DNA of 64,000 nucleotides. It comes from Neckera pumila (taxonomy: Eukaryota; Streptophyta; Bryopsida; Hypnales; Neckeraceae). Of the stretch, positions 1 through 14,386 are shown in pieces. Made by a program: the position numbers and the translations under genes. The number at the start of each line of letters is the position of its first letter. The stretch's first letter is position 1. The notes under the pieces are model-generated. The model saw only the letters and a list, made by a program, of their open reading frames with translations, had not been told where the DNA came from and did no database searches. The DNA is taken from assembly GCA_963969595.1 (NCBI GenBank), contig OZ018408.1, positions 44,827,022-44,891,021 of the forward strand. The letters are read 5' to 3'.

Positions 1-1607
<1,607 letters not shown>

Positions 1608-3490
1608 GTTCAGTAACTTCTGGTAATCAGCTGGTAGAATTACAATGGTATGTAAATCGTTGCCAAGGGTATACCTTGCCTACGAATTTGAGATCCAGTG
1701 ACTTGGGTTTTCCTGTAATGAAAAGTTACAACCAGCCAGGATTTACATTTTTAGATTCCGTTGGCAGTGTGGCGTTCTTTTATTGTTTTCTGAGGTGAAT
1801 GAGAAATTTCCTAGTGTAGGTTCCCTGTATATCTATCATTACTTCAAGATCACTACTTCAAGAGATTTATGAGGTTTTGGTCCCCCTCTCTCAATTTTAA
1901 TTGCAAAATGGGTCAAAATAATTTCAACACTTTTCGAGGTGCAAATTTTTTTGACCCTTCTTTGCGCCTTGAAGTTGCTAGGTTGGGATAAAAACCTCAA
2001 TTTAGAGGAAAAAAACTTAATGTGGCTAAATTGCATGCAATTCATAAAGAAAGACAAGAAAAATTCAAATTCAATCTAGAATATAAATTCAAGAAGGGAA
2101 AATGGACATTTCTTAACATTTCCGGGTAACTCATTGACATTAACCCCTCACCGCTGATCCTGTGAAGCCGTGCTGCGGAACAAAACAGCATGCTCTCAGT
2201 AAATTTCTTGCCCCGGAGATTTCAGGAGTCGTAGGGAATTTCACCGTTGAAAGTGATACTTCAGGCATCACTGAGTCGGAAATTCCACTCCGATCAAAAT
2301 TTCAACCGATCGGTCTGGAGATTATAACAGTTGATGGCGGACTTCTGTTGAGCTTTCAATGTCGGTGTTTTCCGCAACTACTCTATGAGGTGGAGCAGAT
2401 TTTCACTTGCGAAACCCCAAATTTTTGGATGAGTACGGTGGACTGGACAACATAAAAGTCCTCAGAGATTTCTGGATATGGAATGTTGACGATCTGTGCA
2501 TAAAAAGATCACAAAATTACAAAATAAAATTTCTAAAGTTTTGTTTTTCATATAATATGTCTCAGTTTAAGGTAGATCTCCCATTTCCGATCACTTAAGC
2601 ATTTCAGCATATGTGTGATTGAGCAATGGTGGAAGAGAAAATTTTCTCCAGTGAGGAAATACGAATAAGAAAGATTGCCATTTTTTGGTAATTTTTCATC
2701 AAGTGGAGAATTAGTAAAAATTAAAGAAGTGGAAAAGTCAGGGTTTCCTATTTCTGATCAATAGGCAAGCCCATTCTTGATCAATGGCAACTTTATGAGG
2801 TGTCAATGTGTTTTTCATTACAAAAGAATCAAATGAGAATCAAATGGCCTATAAAGCTATGGTTACAAATGGATCAGTCTATTGATTCGAAATGGGAAGG
2901 TGATCGGAAAGGGAGTGGCTACCTTACATTGAATGATTCAATCCATTCTATTAGGACCAGTGATGTAGAGGTTATGGAGAGTATTATTTTTGGGGTAATC
3001 AAAGCATCTTTAGAAAATAGTTTATAAAATTTGTTTTTGAACTCTAATTTTTCACAATTTTTCAAAAACAAATCCCACAAAATACAATGTGTTTGCTAGA
3101 ATAATCTCATCATTGGAATTAATGTGTTTCAGTTCCATTTAGAACTATTAACCATTAGAAGAAAAATCAACCTTCAAAGGGGCTCTTTCCCTTTGAGGAG
3201 TTTCAAACAATGGAAATCACGGCCCTTTCTAGAGACAATGGTCACTATTCATCATCAACGATGAATAGTGGCCACAATAAAAATATTTAAAATTTACTAA
3301 AATATTAAAATATATCAAAATTACAATAATTTAAAAATAATTTAAAAATGCATTTAACCCATAAAGGACATTTCATGTTTGGGCTTGGTCAAACTTCATT
3401 AGATTTCTATATTCAGATATACATTTCAAAATTTTGATATTTTTTACATGTATTAATATAAGTCTAGAATTTAATCTCACTTTTTCATAA
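1608..3490. other. Intergenic, AT-rich, no gene recognised
   Basis: 3' flank of RPS8. A somewhat less AT-rich patch lies at about 2150-2460 and is open for 97 codons on the plus strand. Its product resembles nothing I know and there are no convincing splice partners. Confidence 0.6.
3240..3273. repeat. Short inverted repeat (hairpin)
   Basis: Fourteen-base arms GGTCACTATTCATC and GATGAATAGTGGCC, with one G:T-type mismatch, flank a 6-base loop. It is not followed by a gene; probably part of a small decayed element. Confidence 0.6.
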
Positions 3491-4742
3491 ATAACCCCTA
3501 AAGGCCCAAGGCCTTTTTTTTGCCAGAAAACACCCAAACTTGCCATTTTTATAGCAAAGACTAAAAAAAATTGAAAGATGTTTTTTTTGCACATCTAACT
3601 ATAGAATCTTACACCTAACTGGTATGAGAATGTGTGGAAAAATTTCAGAATTTTTTACCGCATAAATTGCAAAATATCTGCGTTTAAAATGAAAAAAACA
3701 AGTTTTTCAACACATTGTGGGAGTGTGGGACTAGATTTTATGACTTTGAACATTGTTTATTTAAAATTTTTGGCACTACAGAGTTTTGAGCTTTAATCTT
3801 TATAGTAGAGAATTGAGTTCAGAATCTAGGGGAGGAAAAAAAAATCTAAAAAAAATTAATTTTTATTATTAAAAAAATTGTTGAATGGCGAATTTCGTTA
3901 AAATGGCGGTATTCCATTACAATGGCACGTTATTTCAGTTCAGAATGGCCGTTTTGAAATCTACAACAGTTGTACATTCTAAAAATCTACGCCTTTTTTA
4001 GATATCTAAAATCTATAACAATCCTAGATTTTTTAGAACGGTCGATCTAAAATCTATATGGTTTCTAGATGTTTGAAATCTACAATAGTCTTAGATGTCT
4101 GGAATCTATACCAGTTCTAGATGTTCAGAGCGGACAGTCTGAAAAAATGGCATAAGGAATATGGCACAAGGAAAATATGGCACTGGGAATACTGCCATTT
4201 TAACGAAATTCGCCATTTGAGTAGAAGTAGGTACGAAATATAAGGAAAATCTAAAATATTAATATCTTTTATATGGAATTAAAAAGCACGAATCCCAATG
4301 GTGAGATTGTTCTAGCAAAAAAAATAAACCTTGTGGAACTTTTTTTCTTGAAAAATTTGTTAAAATTGCATTCAGAAATGAATCCTACAAGTTATTTTTT
4401 TTAGGAAGATGCTCTAAGTGCCCAAAAAATAAGATTGTCCGTAACTTTCTCATAAAAATCCAAATGATATGAATCAAAGCTTTTGAGATAGACAAAAATA
4501 TAATCTATAAGAAAAAAAATTGCAAATTTTTTTTTTCTGCCCCCCATTTCTTGTTTTGAGCTTATTTGGGTATAACTTTTTTTCCCGGGCATTGATTGAA
4601 AAAAAATTTATATTCCTACAAAGATTAACAGTTTTTCTATCTTTGAAAAAGTTTTGGAAAATCACAACAAAAATTCAACCCGTAGGTACCTGCCCAAAAT
4701 CCCATTTGGCCCCCGAAAAAACAATGGGCTTTTAGGGGTTAA
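3491..4742 (-). mobile_element. TTAA-type non-autonomous element (piggyBac-like MITE), copy 1
   Basis: The ends are inverted: ATAACCCCTAAAGGCCCAAGG on the left, and on the right a reverse complement starting TTAACCCCTAAAAGCCCA. The interior aligns along most of its length, in reverse orientation, with the element at 47003-48533. Shared stretches include the end of the AACCCGTAGGTACCTGCCC region, the segment around AACGAATCCCAATGGTGAG and the terminal ATCTTACACCTAAC segment. There is no transposase reading frame. The left target site has changed from TTAA to ATAA. A separate 332-bp element is inserted at 3885-4216. Confidence 0.75.
3885..4216. mobile_element. 332-bp TIR element nested inside the TTAA element
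   Basis: About 30-bp terminal inverted repeats begin ATGGCGAATTTCGTTAAAAT on one side and read the same from the other strand on the other side, with one mismatch. TTGA directly flanks both ends, as a 4-bp target duplication would. Related copies of the host element (47.5 kb and 8.8 kb) run straight through this point with TTAA. The interior has repeated TCTAGATGT...AAATCTA-like units and no reading frame. Confidence 0.75.
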
Positions 4743-5049
4743 AAACATCAAATTGAATTTTATATGATTTCTTAAAGAAGCTTCTGTGTAAAAATCATAA
4801 AAATTACAGAATGCTCTAAATAATATGAAATCTTTGATAAAATGTAAATAATATTGGCAAATATCATGGTATAAGTGATGTATTTCTTAAGCTTGTACCA
4901 ACAAAAATTCAATAGAAAAAATTCAAAAGTGGCGTATTTAAAGCTTTTAAGATGCTATCTTCAAAGTGTCACAAAATTTAAAATTTTAACAATTTTAGAA
5001 AAAATTAAAATGGAGTAAAAAATAGACTACTGCAGCTATATTTTCTTAA

Positions 5050-5371
5050 TTAACCTCTAAACGTCTCAATCCTCTTTTGAATGTTTGCACATTTTTGCTT
5101 ATATCTTCGAATAGAAACATCATTTACCGGAGTTTCATGAATTTGACCATTAAAGAAGGTTGTCTTTTTTAGATTCAAGTATTACATTAGATGAATGAGA
5201 ATTTCATTGGACAAAAGAGTGCCTCAAAGCTCTCTATTCATCGCCCAAAATATGGACGTTGGAGCACTTCATGGTTAAGCTTGAAAACATTTAAAACCAA
5301 GAATTATGTGAAAATACAAAATTTGACTTTCAAAATGCCCATAGAACTTGCATTGTCCTCTTAAGAGTTAA
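5050..5371. mobile_element. Possible short TTAA-flanked element
   Basis: Starts TTAACCTCTAAACGTCTC and ends CTCTTAAGAGTTAA, so both edges are TTAA and the outer bases are inverted. The TIR match is poor beyond about 12 bases and the interior is unlike the other copies. Tentative. Confidence 0.4.
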
Positions 5372-6481
5372 AAGAATCTAGAATCCCCTTTTGACAAATA
5401 ACAAGATTTAATAAAAATAAATTATAGTTCAATAATAAGAACCATAAGGAAAACCTAAATAAATAAAAAATCCTCTAGATTCTTGTCTACAATAAATTGT
5501 ACAACCTACATTCATGACAACGGCAAAGGTTGATTTTGAGTTCACTTATTTTCAACACTTTGGAAATTTGTAATTTATTTGTAAAAATTCAAAAAAATGC
5601 ATCCTAAGAGAATCTAAAATCAATTTTAGACTATCAAAAAAAGATTTATTAACAAAATTTATGAGTTCAAGTATACAACTATGTTCTAATATTTATTTGG
5701 ATGATTATAGGTGTTTATTACCAAATACTTAAAAGGGTCCCAATTATGAGACATGCAACTTCCTTGAATTTTGTTGGCCAACATGAAAGATTTCCTACAT
5801 GGATTACTATGTATATTTTGAGGGTAATATTAAAAAAAATAAAAAATAAAAAATGAATTTTTGATATTCTATATGACGCTCAAGATGGTCTTAGATTCTC
5901 ATGCTTACGATGTATTCATTTTAAGCAATAATCAAACGCAATCACCTTTTATATTGTGTGTAAAGGCTTCAATTAGGTATATTTATCTTAATCCTTGAAA
6001 GGCCTTTGGGGTCTTTATATACAACTTGTATTTAGCCTTGTAATTCTTCAATTATAGTTTAACATATCAAGTGTAATACATTGTTATTTATTTTTATCAT
6101 GATCATTAATTTACTTTGAACTGAAAGGTATTTGGTCAATGTTTTTCTAATCAATTATCAACAAATGCAAAAAATACTATACAGCCACAAAGGGCCTTCA
6201 TATCCTTCCAAATGTTTCATTATAGAAAGTCTGGGCCCTCAGGAGGTCTATTTGACTTTTGGCCAAATGTGCAAATTCAGAGAGTTTTTTTTTTTAATGA
6301 AATTTATATGTATAAGAAATTTGTGAGAAATTCACTCACACAAAAAGTTTTAAAAAATCAAGTTTTAAAAAAAAAATTATTATTTTTCAATTTTGTAATT
6401 TTTTTTCTTGTAATTGCAATTTTATTGTAGTTTTAGTGGCCCTATGTAGGGTCTAGATTTCTTCTAATGGCTGTAAATGAC

Positions 6482-7045
6482 TTAACTCCTAAAGCTCAAA
6501 GAATCCCCTCGAAGGACTTTTCAAGGTTTGGGCAGGTATCTATGATCTCAAGATATATTTGGCAAGGTTTTGGCAAGATTTTTGGAAACTTTTTTGCAAT
6601 ATAGAAAAACTAATTAGCTTTATGTGAATATAATTTTTATTTCAAACAGTGCGTAAGAACAAAAGTTATGCCGTAATACGGCCAAAACAAGCGACAAAAA
6701 AAATTGACAAAATATTGAAATAATTCTAAATTTTATGTTTTATTATAGATTATATTTTTACGTCTATGTAAATAGACTTGCTTCATTCCATTTGAATAAG
6801 TGATTTGTAAGTTATGAAGCCTTTTTGTTTTTGTGGACACTCTTAGCAATTCTTGAGAAAATAATGTATTGGATCTGCATATGGATTCAATTTTAACAAT
6901 TTAAAAAAAAAAATTGTGCATGGTTCAACTATTGCTTTTTAGAACAATCTCACTATTGGAACTATGTATTTCAATTCCATTTTATCAACAATTTATTTTT
7001 TCCTTCTATTTTGTGCCTACTTTGACTTAACAATATTTTCAAGAA
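6482..7045 (+). mobile_element. Left part of a TTAA-type element, copy 2 (truncated)
   Basis: Begins TTAACTCCTAAAGCTCAAAG. It follows the 47-kb copy in plus orientation through the 'agaacaaaagttatg' and 'agaacaatctcactattgg' segments to the 'gcctactttgacttaacaa' segment, then loses similarity at about 7045. No right end was found. Confidence 0.6.
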
Positions 7046-8460
7046 TGAAAATTAGAGGGAGGGCAGGAAGCAAGAAACACGCCACAATAATAATAAGCGA
7101 GAGAAGTTCCGTAAAATTGAACTTCATATTCAATACTTTTGTTAGTAGAAGAAAAAAAGCAGTTGCATTCAAGTGCTTCATAGAATAGAAGTTTTTTTCT
7201 CTAATAAGCTTCACAAAACATGTAAGGTAACTACATCTAAAATTGCACAAATAAGCAATTCAATATGGTTCCTATTCTTATATTGAATTTTTTTTGTAGA
7301 GCCTTATGGAAGTCAAAAGGAGATTCTAGATTCTCTTAGAATGTATTTTGTAAACACTGTATGAGTAAACTGCAAATTTTCAAAGTGCTGAAAATGGGAT
7401 TTAGGATAACCAACCATAGAATTGGATGAGTAGTTGAAGGATATTTTAGGCAAGAATCTAGAGTGTCTGGTTTTCAAAAGTGGTTGAAATTAGGTGTAAT
7501 TACCTTATTCCATTTTAGGGAAGTTTGCTTGTCCATCTCCTATTAAAAGTATATGAACTATGAAAAGTACTTGTTTCTACCACATGTCGTCAGTTGTTTG
7601 TACTAAACAAGGACTTTTGTACTCTTAAAAATAAAATACCTTTTAATAATTTGAATCTCAACCTTATTAAATAATGAGCAAGAGAAGACCAAGGTTATTT
7701 TTTTCATTTATCTTAGGCAATACAGAAAGCAATAATCTCTGGAAGGATGAAGCTATTTACATCCTTAGAAATGGATGAAATTTGCAATCAATGGATGAAT
7801 TTCATCTATTCATCCAAAATGATGTACGTTCATCCAAAATTGAGCGATACCGTCCCAAGATTTGGTAGCAAATACGTGATTTCATCCATTGGAAAGCAAG
7901 AATATTTTGCCTAATATTCCTTGGAAAAAAAAGTATTGCTTTTGAACAAAAAATCGCTCAAAAAAGAAACCCTGGAGAAGACAAGAGAAGGATAAGGAGA
8001 CTACCTACAAAGGCAAAAGAACGCTAAGTAGCATGAAGTCCAACGGGAAGATTTGACTTTGAATAAGGTAGGAGTTTTGTAAATTGACCAAGTCCTAAAT
8101 GTGTCCCAGCCCCTATCTCAAAATGAGTGATATGTTCCATGAAATATCTATTACCATTATTGATGAGGTACGTAGGCTTAAAAGGTTGATTTATGAACCT
8201 CCTATCTTATAAGTTTTAGGCCTTCTCTTCAAGCTACTATACATATTTTTCTTGCTATTACAAACTTTCTACTTCTATTTGGTAAGTATTTGCTACTGTC
8301 AGCAGATCACTTTATATCAATCTGTATCCCAAATTTGTCAAGCATTCTTATCAATGAAGTATTGTGATTGTGGACAATGAAAAATGGAAAATAGACTCAA
8401 CTATTGAAGTATTGGAATTGATTTGTTTCAATCAATTTCATTGTTTCTCTAACCAAGAAA

Positions 8461-9339
8461 TTAACCCCTAAAGTCCTAAGGTCATTTTTCCTGTCAAAAA
8501 CGACTTAAAACTATTAGTTCTATTGCGTTCATCTAAGAAAGCAAATTTTTTTTTCTTTTTTAGAATATAACAATAAGATCTTGTACTTCACTTGTCTCAA
8601 ATCATGTGGAAATTTTTTCACAAAGTTTGACCTTATAGATTGGAAGATATTAGCATTCAAAGTTGGAAAATTTGTTTTTTTGAACTTTGGCTTGTAATTT
8701 CAGATGATTTTGACCACTATTTGTGGAAAAATTTTGCACTATATAATTTGAATTAAATTTACTGTGTTGAAGAATTGAGTTGAATGTCTTAAATTTTAAA
8801 AAAAAAACTTGATTTTCATTCTTTAAATTTTCTTAAAGTAGAATTAGGTCCAAGATCAAAAGAAAAACTAAATCTTTAATAGCTCTAAGATGGGATTCAA
8901 ACACTATGATTCCAATGGTGAAATTGTTTTAGCAAGCAAAATTAACCTTGTCAAACAATTTTTTTGAAAAATTGTAAAAACTGAATTCAAAAATGAATTC
9001 TACAAGTTATTTTTTCAAGAAGATGATCTAATTGCTAGAAAAATAAGATTGTCCATAACTTTCATATAACAAATTGAAATGAAATGAATAAAAGCTTCCC
9101 ATATAGAAAAAAAACTTTTGTATGAAGAGGTTTTGCTCCTTGCACCAAAGAAAAGAATCTTTTGTGCCATAACTTTTGTTCCCGGGCACATATTGAAATA
9201 AAAATTATATTTTTAGAATGCTAATGAGTTTTTCTATCTTCACAAAAGGTTGAAAAAATCATGATGAATATTGAGGCCGTAGGAGCTTGCTCCAAAATCC
9301 ATTTTGTCCCTTATGGGACAATAGGACTTTAGGGGTTAA
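8461..9339 (-). mobile_element. Intact-looking TTAA-type element, copy 3 (879 bp)
   Basis: Exact TTAA at both edges and an 18-base perfect terminal inverted repeat, TTAACCCCTAAAGTCCTA. The interior is the same family as 3491-4742 (same orientation) without the nested insertion. No coding capacity. It is the cleanest single copy in the window and the best query for a genome search. Confidence 0.8.
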
Positions 9340-10233
9340 AGGATGCTACAAGAATTATCTTCAATATTGTGGTGATGAAATTTTTGCAATCTATGAAAAT
9401 GCCAAAGTAGGTTTCTGTTGACTATTTGAAAGCAATACTTAAATGTCTATATGCAATAATTATACTTGTGATTTCTTCACATCACAACATCTGTCATGTT
9501 TCTTAATCTTGAAACATGAGCACAATTGTTTCTTAATCTTGAAACTTGAGCACAATTGGCTTTAGATATATTTCATTGTGTTTTTGAGGTGGAATTGGAA
9601 TTTGCATATCACTTAACAATATAAATATTGTCAACTAATCTTCACACCCATTCTTGAAACAATTGATCTAAATACCATCTTCATGTATTTCCTATTTCTT
9701 GGATTTGACATTTATTTGCAAATAACAACAAATTTTATTTAAGATTTGGACTTTTCTTTGAAATATGTTTAAAGAAGTTCTTTATTGAATTTGTAATTTA
9801 ATGTCAATATTGAGTTTCTATTTCATTCATTTGTTCTTTAGAAAGAAAATGGAGCAACTTACCTTTCAAGAAAATTCAAGTGTTGAGAATACAAATAGTA
9901 ATGAATGCTTCTCCCTTTTGGGAACAAAGAGACAAAATGTATACTGGAAGACAAAGTGCTCCAAATTATTGAACAATCATCTTTTTAATTATTGAACAAT
10001 CATCTTTTTAATCAATTACTGAACTTGAGATGTTTTGATGTCCATTGTTACTTGTCTTGTTACTACAATCATTGCCATGTTTTGAGTGCTCTTATGTATA
10101 CCACAACAAATATCAATATGTAGTCAAAATATGATGAAAGCTATGAAGTAAGCAAAAATTGAATAGAAGAAAATAACATCTAATGAATTAAAACAATGAT
10201 TTACAAATGTTGAAATAAATTGGTTAAAAAATA

Positions 10234-10865
10234 TAAACCCCAAATCCTAAAAAACAAAACATCATTCACTTTGTACTCAATGGATAAAGACCATTGCACA
10301 CAAGCCATTGCAAACTTGTTTGCATATGCTATCATTTGTATTGGTGGATATATTATACTAAATTGGACATTGCAAGTGGTGAGCTATGGCTTGGTGGATA
10401 AGGTATGATCATGAGAGTATTAAAACTACGAAAGTGATTTGAAATCCTTCAATTCCTCTTTTCACATGTCAAATCTAAAAAATTGGTCACCAAAAAAATA
10501 TGAGGTGAAAAGGTATAACATGCATAATCCCAATCAATTTACGGCTTCTCAAAACCTACTCTACAATATTTTTAAATGAGTTTTTAATGTAATTTTCCCC
10601 CTAAGATCTAATGTATTTGAGGCTCATTTCCAAGAGCCTTCAATACTAGCAAACCAAGATTTTCAATGAACCCCCTTGCACACAATCTTAAATAAAAAAA
10701 TTATAATCATTTGTTTTCAAAATTGGATTTTTGATGCTAAAATTAGACTTCAAAAATAATTTTTCAAAAACAGAGACTATAAAAATCAATAATTTGGTTA
10801 AGTTTAATTTAACTTCAAAGTATTGTCAGCACCAAAATTTGGTGTCTTAAGCATTTAGAGGTTAA
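10234..10865 (+). mobile_element. Second TTAA-type subfamily (~640 bp), copy 1
   Basis: The left edge is degenerate (TATAAACCCCAAATCCTAA) and the right edge reads GCATTTAGAGGTTAA. The interior matches the nested element at 47738-48381, including the 'gatctaatgtatttgaggctcatttcc' region and the 'ttaacttcaaagtattg...caccaaaatttggtg' end. Its last four bases (TTAA) are also the first four of the element starting at 10862. Confidence 0.65.
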
Positions 10866-11697
10866 TCCCTGAAGTCCTAGTGTTAGGAAACAAAATGGAT
10901 TTTGAATAGGTTCCTATGAGCTCAATTTTGGACATAATTTTTTGTAACTTTTTTGTAAGATAAAAATATTCATCAGGTTTCTAGGAAAATAAATTTTATT
11001 TTAGTCGGTGCTTTGGGAGCAAAATTTATTCCACAAATAGCCCGAATTTCAATGTTGCGGGCACCAAAAAAATTCTACAAAAATTTAAAATAATTTTTTT
11101 GAAAACTTGTTTCTCAAAGATTGTATTTTTTTTCTATAGAAAGATTTGACTCATCCCATTTGGATTTGTGATGTGAAAGTTATGGAGCATCTTATTTTGT
11201 GGGCATTAGAGCATCTTCTTGAAAAAAACAATATATAGGGTTCTTTTTTAGCAATCACTTTTCACAGTTTTCTTTAACAAAAAATTTCCATGGATTAATT
11301 TATATTATTATAATAATCTCAGCATCAGAAGTAGTGTACTATAATTCTATCTTAGATTTGTGGACAATTTGTTTTTTTACCCCTTCCATATTTGCTTCTA
11401 TTTGTCAATTTTTAAAATAATGAAAATCATGTTGTTTTTTCATATTTTTTTTTAGACTCTCAATTCAATTCTTTTTGATAAAATTTTAAAATTCGAAATT
11501 AGTTGTACAAAAATTATAAGTTAGGAAGATTTGAAGTATCTAGACTAGTTTACTAGGGGCCAAAAAAACATATTTTTTAAAATACTTGAAACGCATTCAG
11601 TATAATTTTGCAATCAATGCAATCAAAGTTTTCAAAATTTCTTTCAAACATTTTGATACTAGCTTATTACAAGATCCTATGGCCTTAGATAAAGCAA
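10862..11697 (+). mobile_element. TTAA-type element, copy 4, right end lost or displaced
   Basis: Starts TTAATCCCTGAAGTCCTAG. It follows the first subfamily through the 'cagcatcagaagtagtg' and 'ttttgcaatcaatg' regions to 'acaagatcctatggccttagat'. A further piece of the family end, 'tagaaatggcagttttgagc', appears near 12105, suggesting a later insertion or deletion at about 11.7-12.1 kb. Confidence 0.55.
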
Positions 11698-12546
11698 GGT
11701 GACCTATATATTTATGATCACCCCTCATTGCTGTTGTATAGGCTACTTTCTTTCCGTGCTGATAGAAATGAGTAGTGATCAATTATAATGCAGTTCCTAG
11801 TTGTGGCACATTGTGATTGGCTACAAGACTCTCAATATTATAGTCAATCCATGGTTGGAAATATAAAGACCAGCATGGATCAAACAAAATTTTGAACTAA
11901 AAAATTCATAGTAATTATATTTTGAAAGATTAAATTAATCATAAAAAATTATAAAATCCTTCTAAACTCTATTAATTTTTGTATACAAGAAAGTTTCCCA
12001 CTCAAGAAAGTTGTGCTCTAGATATGAGTAATTGCTTAAGTGGTTGGAAATAGGTCTTCAGCTTTTATGCAAAAAAATGCAAAATTTTTCAATATTTGGC
12101 TCTTTGTGTTAGAAATGGCAGTTTTGAGCATTTTTTGATAAAAGAAGATTCTCCTCTTTCAAATGTTGTCTATCCATTTAGGATTAAGGTAGAATAACCC
12201 TATGTTGTTAGTTACCCACCTATTACTACAATCTTAGCTGCCCTTTAACATTATAACAATGTACTTGGAGGGGCGGACACATCAACATGTGGTCTAGCAT
12301 AGATCTACCCACACTGAAGCAATTTAGTCCTAGCAAGATTTGGAAAATCACAAAAACTTCATTTCTTGTCAAAATGTCTTGATTCTACTTGCAAATGACT
12401 TCTCAATCTCTAAAAAAATACTTGGAATACATGATTCGACAAAATAGCTTCTCCAAGGTACCTAAATAGCAAATCTGCTTGGTAATAGGCATGTTTACCT
12501 TGATTGTAAATCCAACAACAATGACCTACAACCTTGGAGAATTTGA

Positions 12547-13545
12547 CATCGGGAAAAAAAGGGCATTCTAAACAATATTGTTGCAGTATTGACTCAATAC
12601 ATATTGCAAAGGCTTAACAGTCCAATACTGATGCAATATTGTAATAGTATTGAAAACTATATAAATAAACGCAACATTGCAACTTCACTGAAAGAATATA
12701 TCTTATTTGTATAGAATACAGTACTGCAGCAATAATGCAAACTTAATAATTCAATGTTGCAAAACTATGTTCTTTAAAATAATAAATAAAGTTTTTATTA
12801 ATTTATATTTTAATTAAAATGAAAAAAAAAATGGCTCCGCACCATGCAGGCAAGGCCGCTTGGGTGAGCAGCACCCACCCAATTGAGCAAAACATTTGGA
12901 TTGCATCATAACTGCAAGAATTAAAATTGTTGCAATATTGCAGCAATAGCTAATTTCTCCTAATTGAGTAGCTACATAATTTACATTGCATCAACATTGC
13001 AAAAACTCATAATTTTCTAACATTAGGTATGTACACATTGTGTACTGCATCAATACTCGTACTAGAAAAACTAAGTCAATATTGATGCAGTACTATTGGA
13101 ATGGGAATTACTTTCCTGATATTGATACATTTTCAATATACATTCAATATTGTTTTCAATAGAATATATTGTTGCAATATTGTGACATTGTTACTAACAA
13201 CATCAGTACTGTAGCAATTTCAATTGATGCAATATTGAAACAATTATATATATTTAACAATATTGTATTATTATACGTTCAGTATTGCATCAGTATTGTT
13301 TTCTATAGTACTTGCGTCAGTACTGCAGCAATACTGCTCCGACAGGGGGGTACATCAGGAAAGTACCCCCATTGAAACAGTATTGTTTCATAGGGCTCAC
13401 AGTCCAATACAAAAATTTTATTGTTACAGTAATGAGACAGTACTGTAACAATAAAGTTTTTGTATTGGACTGTGGGCCCTATGAAATAGTATTGCAACAA
13501 CACTGATACAATGGGGGGGTTAGTTCCCAATGTACTTTCCCGATG
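12547..13545. repeat. CAATATTG/CAGTATTG-rich island with short inverted ends
   Basis: About 1 kb densely packed with variants of TGCAATATTG, CAGTATTG and TCCAATAC on both strands. Both ends carry CATCGGGAAA in inverted orientation. No open reading frame looks real. It may be a non-autonomous element built from internal repeats; the boundaries are uncertain. Confidence 0.45.
13353..13545. repeat. Foldback element with ~90-base arms
   Basis: Sequence left of about 13435 (including CAGTCCAATACAAAAATTTT and ATTGTTACAGTA) is repeated in reverse complement to the right, with a very short loop at about 13438. Outer arms CATCAGGAAAGTAC and GTACTTTCCCGATG continue the pairing after an unpaired stretch. 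RNA of either strand would form a long, nearly perfect hairpin. Confidence 0.75.
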
Positions 13546-14386
13546 AAGTCCTTCAGAACGAATGAATATCACTTGATGTGGATGACAACTTCTTCAAATG
13601 TCGAACATTTGAAACTCTGCCACGTCATCATGCCACATCAGCAAGAGACATACTGCCTACCAACCACAAGCGTCCACGTCACATTTTGTAGATTCTGGCA
13701 CGGGCCTCATCCTTTCTCAGATATCTCTGCCAAGCTCTCGACAAGCTCATCACTCTCTCTGTTTCTCCCTTTCACGGATTTGAGCTCATTCTCGCAACAA
13801 TCGCCAACAAGCTTTCCCCCGTTTTCGCATTCTGCTGAGGTAATTCTCTTACAGAGCTTCTTTTTCCTTTCGTGCCATTAGATTTGGTCTTGTCTCTGAT
13901 TCTTCCGCGCAAGAAATGTTTCTATCTGAGTTTGGTAATTGGGTTCGAATTTTTGTCAATAGGGTTTCATAACGGGCTCGCATTGTAATGTAATGTAAAG
14001 AGGGCACTCGCACCGAATTGAAGCACATTTATTGCAACACTTGAAACGCTGAGTTTTTAGGATTAGAATGTTCAGATTTTTGGGTAGTCTTGTTGGGATA
14101 TCAAAGAGGATTCCAAATGCACCGAAGAATGCAATACCTGGTGTTGAGGTGGCCCAAAACACCTCATTGTCATTGCACTGGAGTACTAGAGTGTTCTCAT
14201 TGTACTGGAGTTTGGAGTGTCACATTTTACGTTGGTGCTGCAATTGGATGTGGTTATCTTATTATTGGCTAGGATGTTGCATTCAATGTGATCTTCATTG
14301 TTCGTGTAGAAGGGTTTGAGCATGTAAATCTGAGGTTTACAATTGGGTGATTCTGAAAGGAATTGAAGGAAATTCAGCAATTAACA
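13546..14386 (+). promoter_or_regulatory. Promoter and leader region of the 14.4-kb gene
   Basis: GC rises sharply here compared with the flanking repeats. Two CCACGTCA sites (13620-13627 and 13674-13681) match the ACGT-core elements bound by plant bZIP factors, with GCCACATCAGC between them. A 5'-leader intron is possible (GAG|GTAATT at about 13838) but its acceptor is not certain. No in-frame coding was found before the ATG at 14387. Confidence 0.4.

Noticed and set aside
2162..2455. 97-codon open frame downstream of RPS8
   Set aside because: Slightly higher GC than the surroundings but no similarity to anything I recognise, and no flanking exons.
3225..3290. Short hairpin as a terminator or riboswitch
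   Set aside because: This is plant nuclear DNA with no adjacent gene, so bacterial-type terminators and riboswitches do not apply. It is more likely repeat debris.
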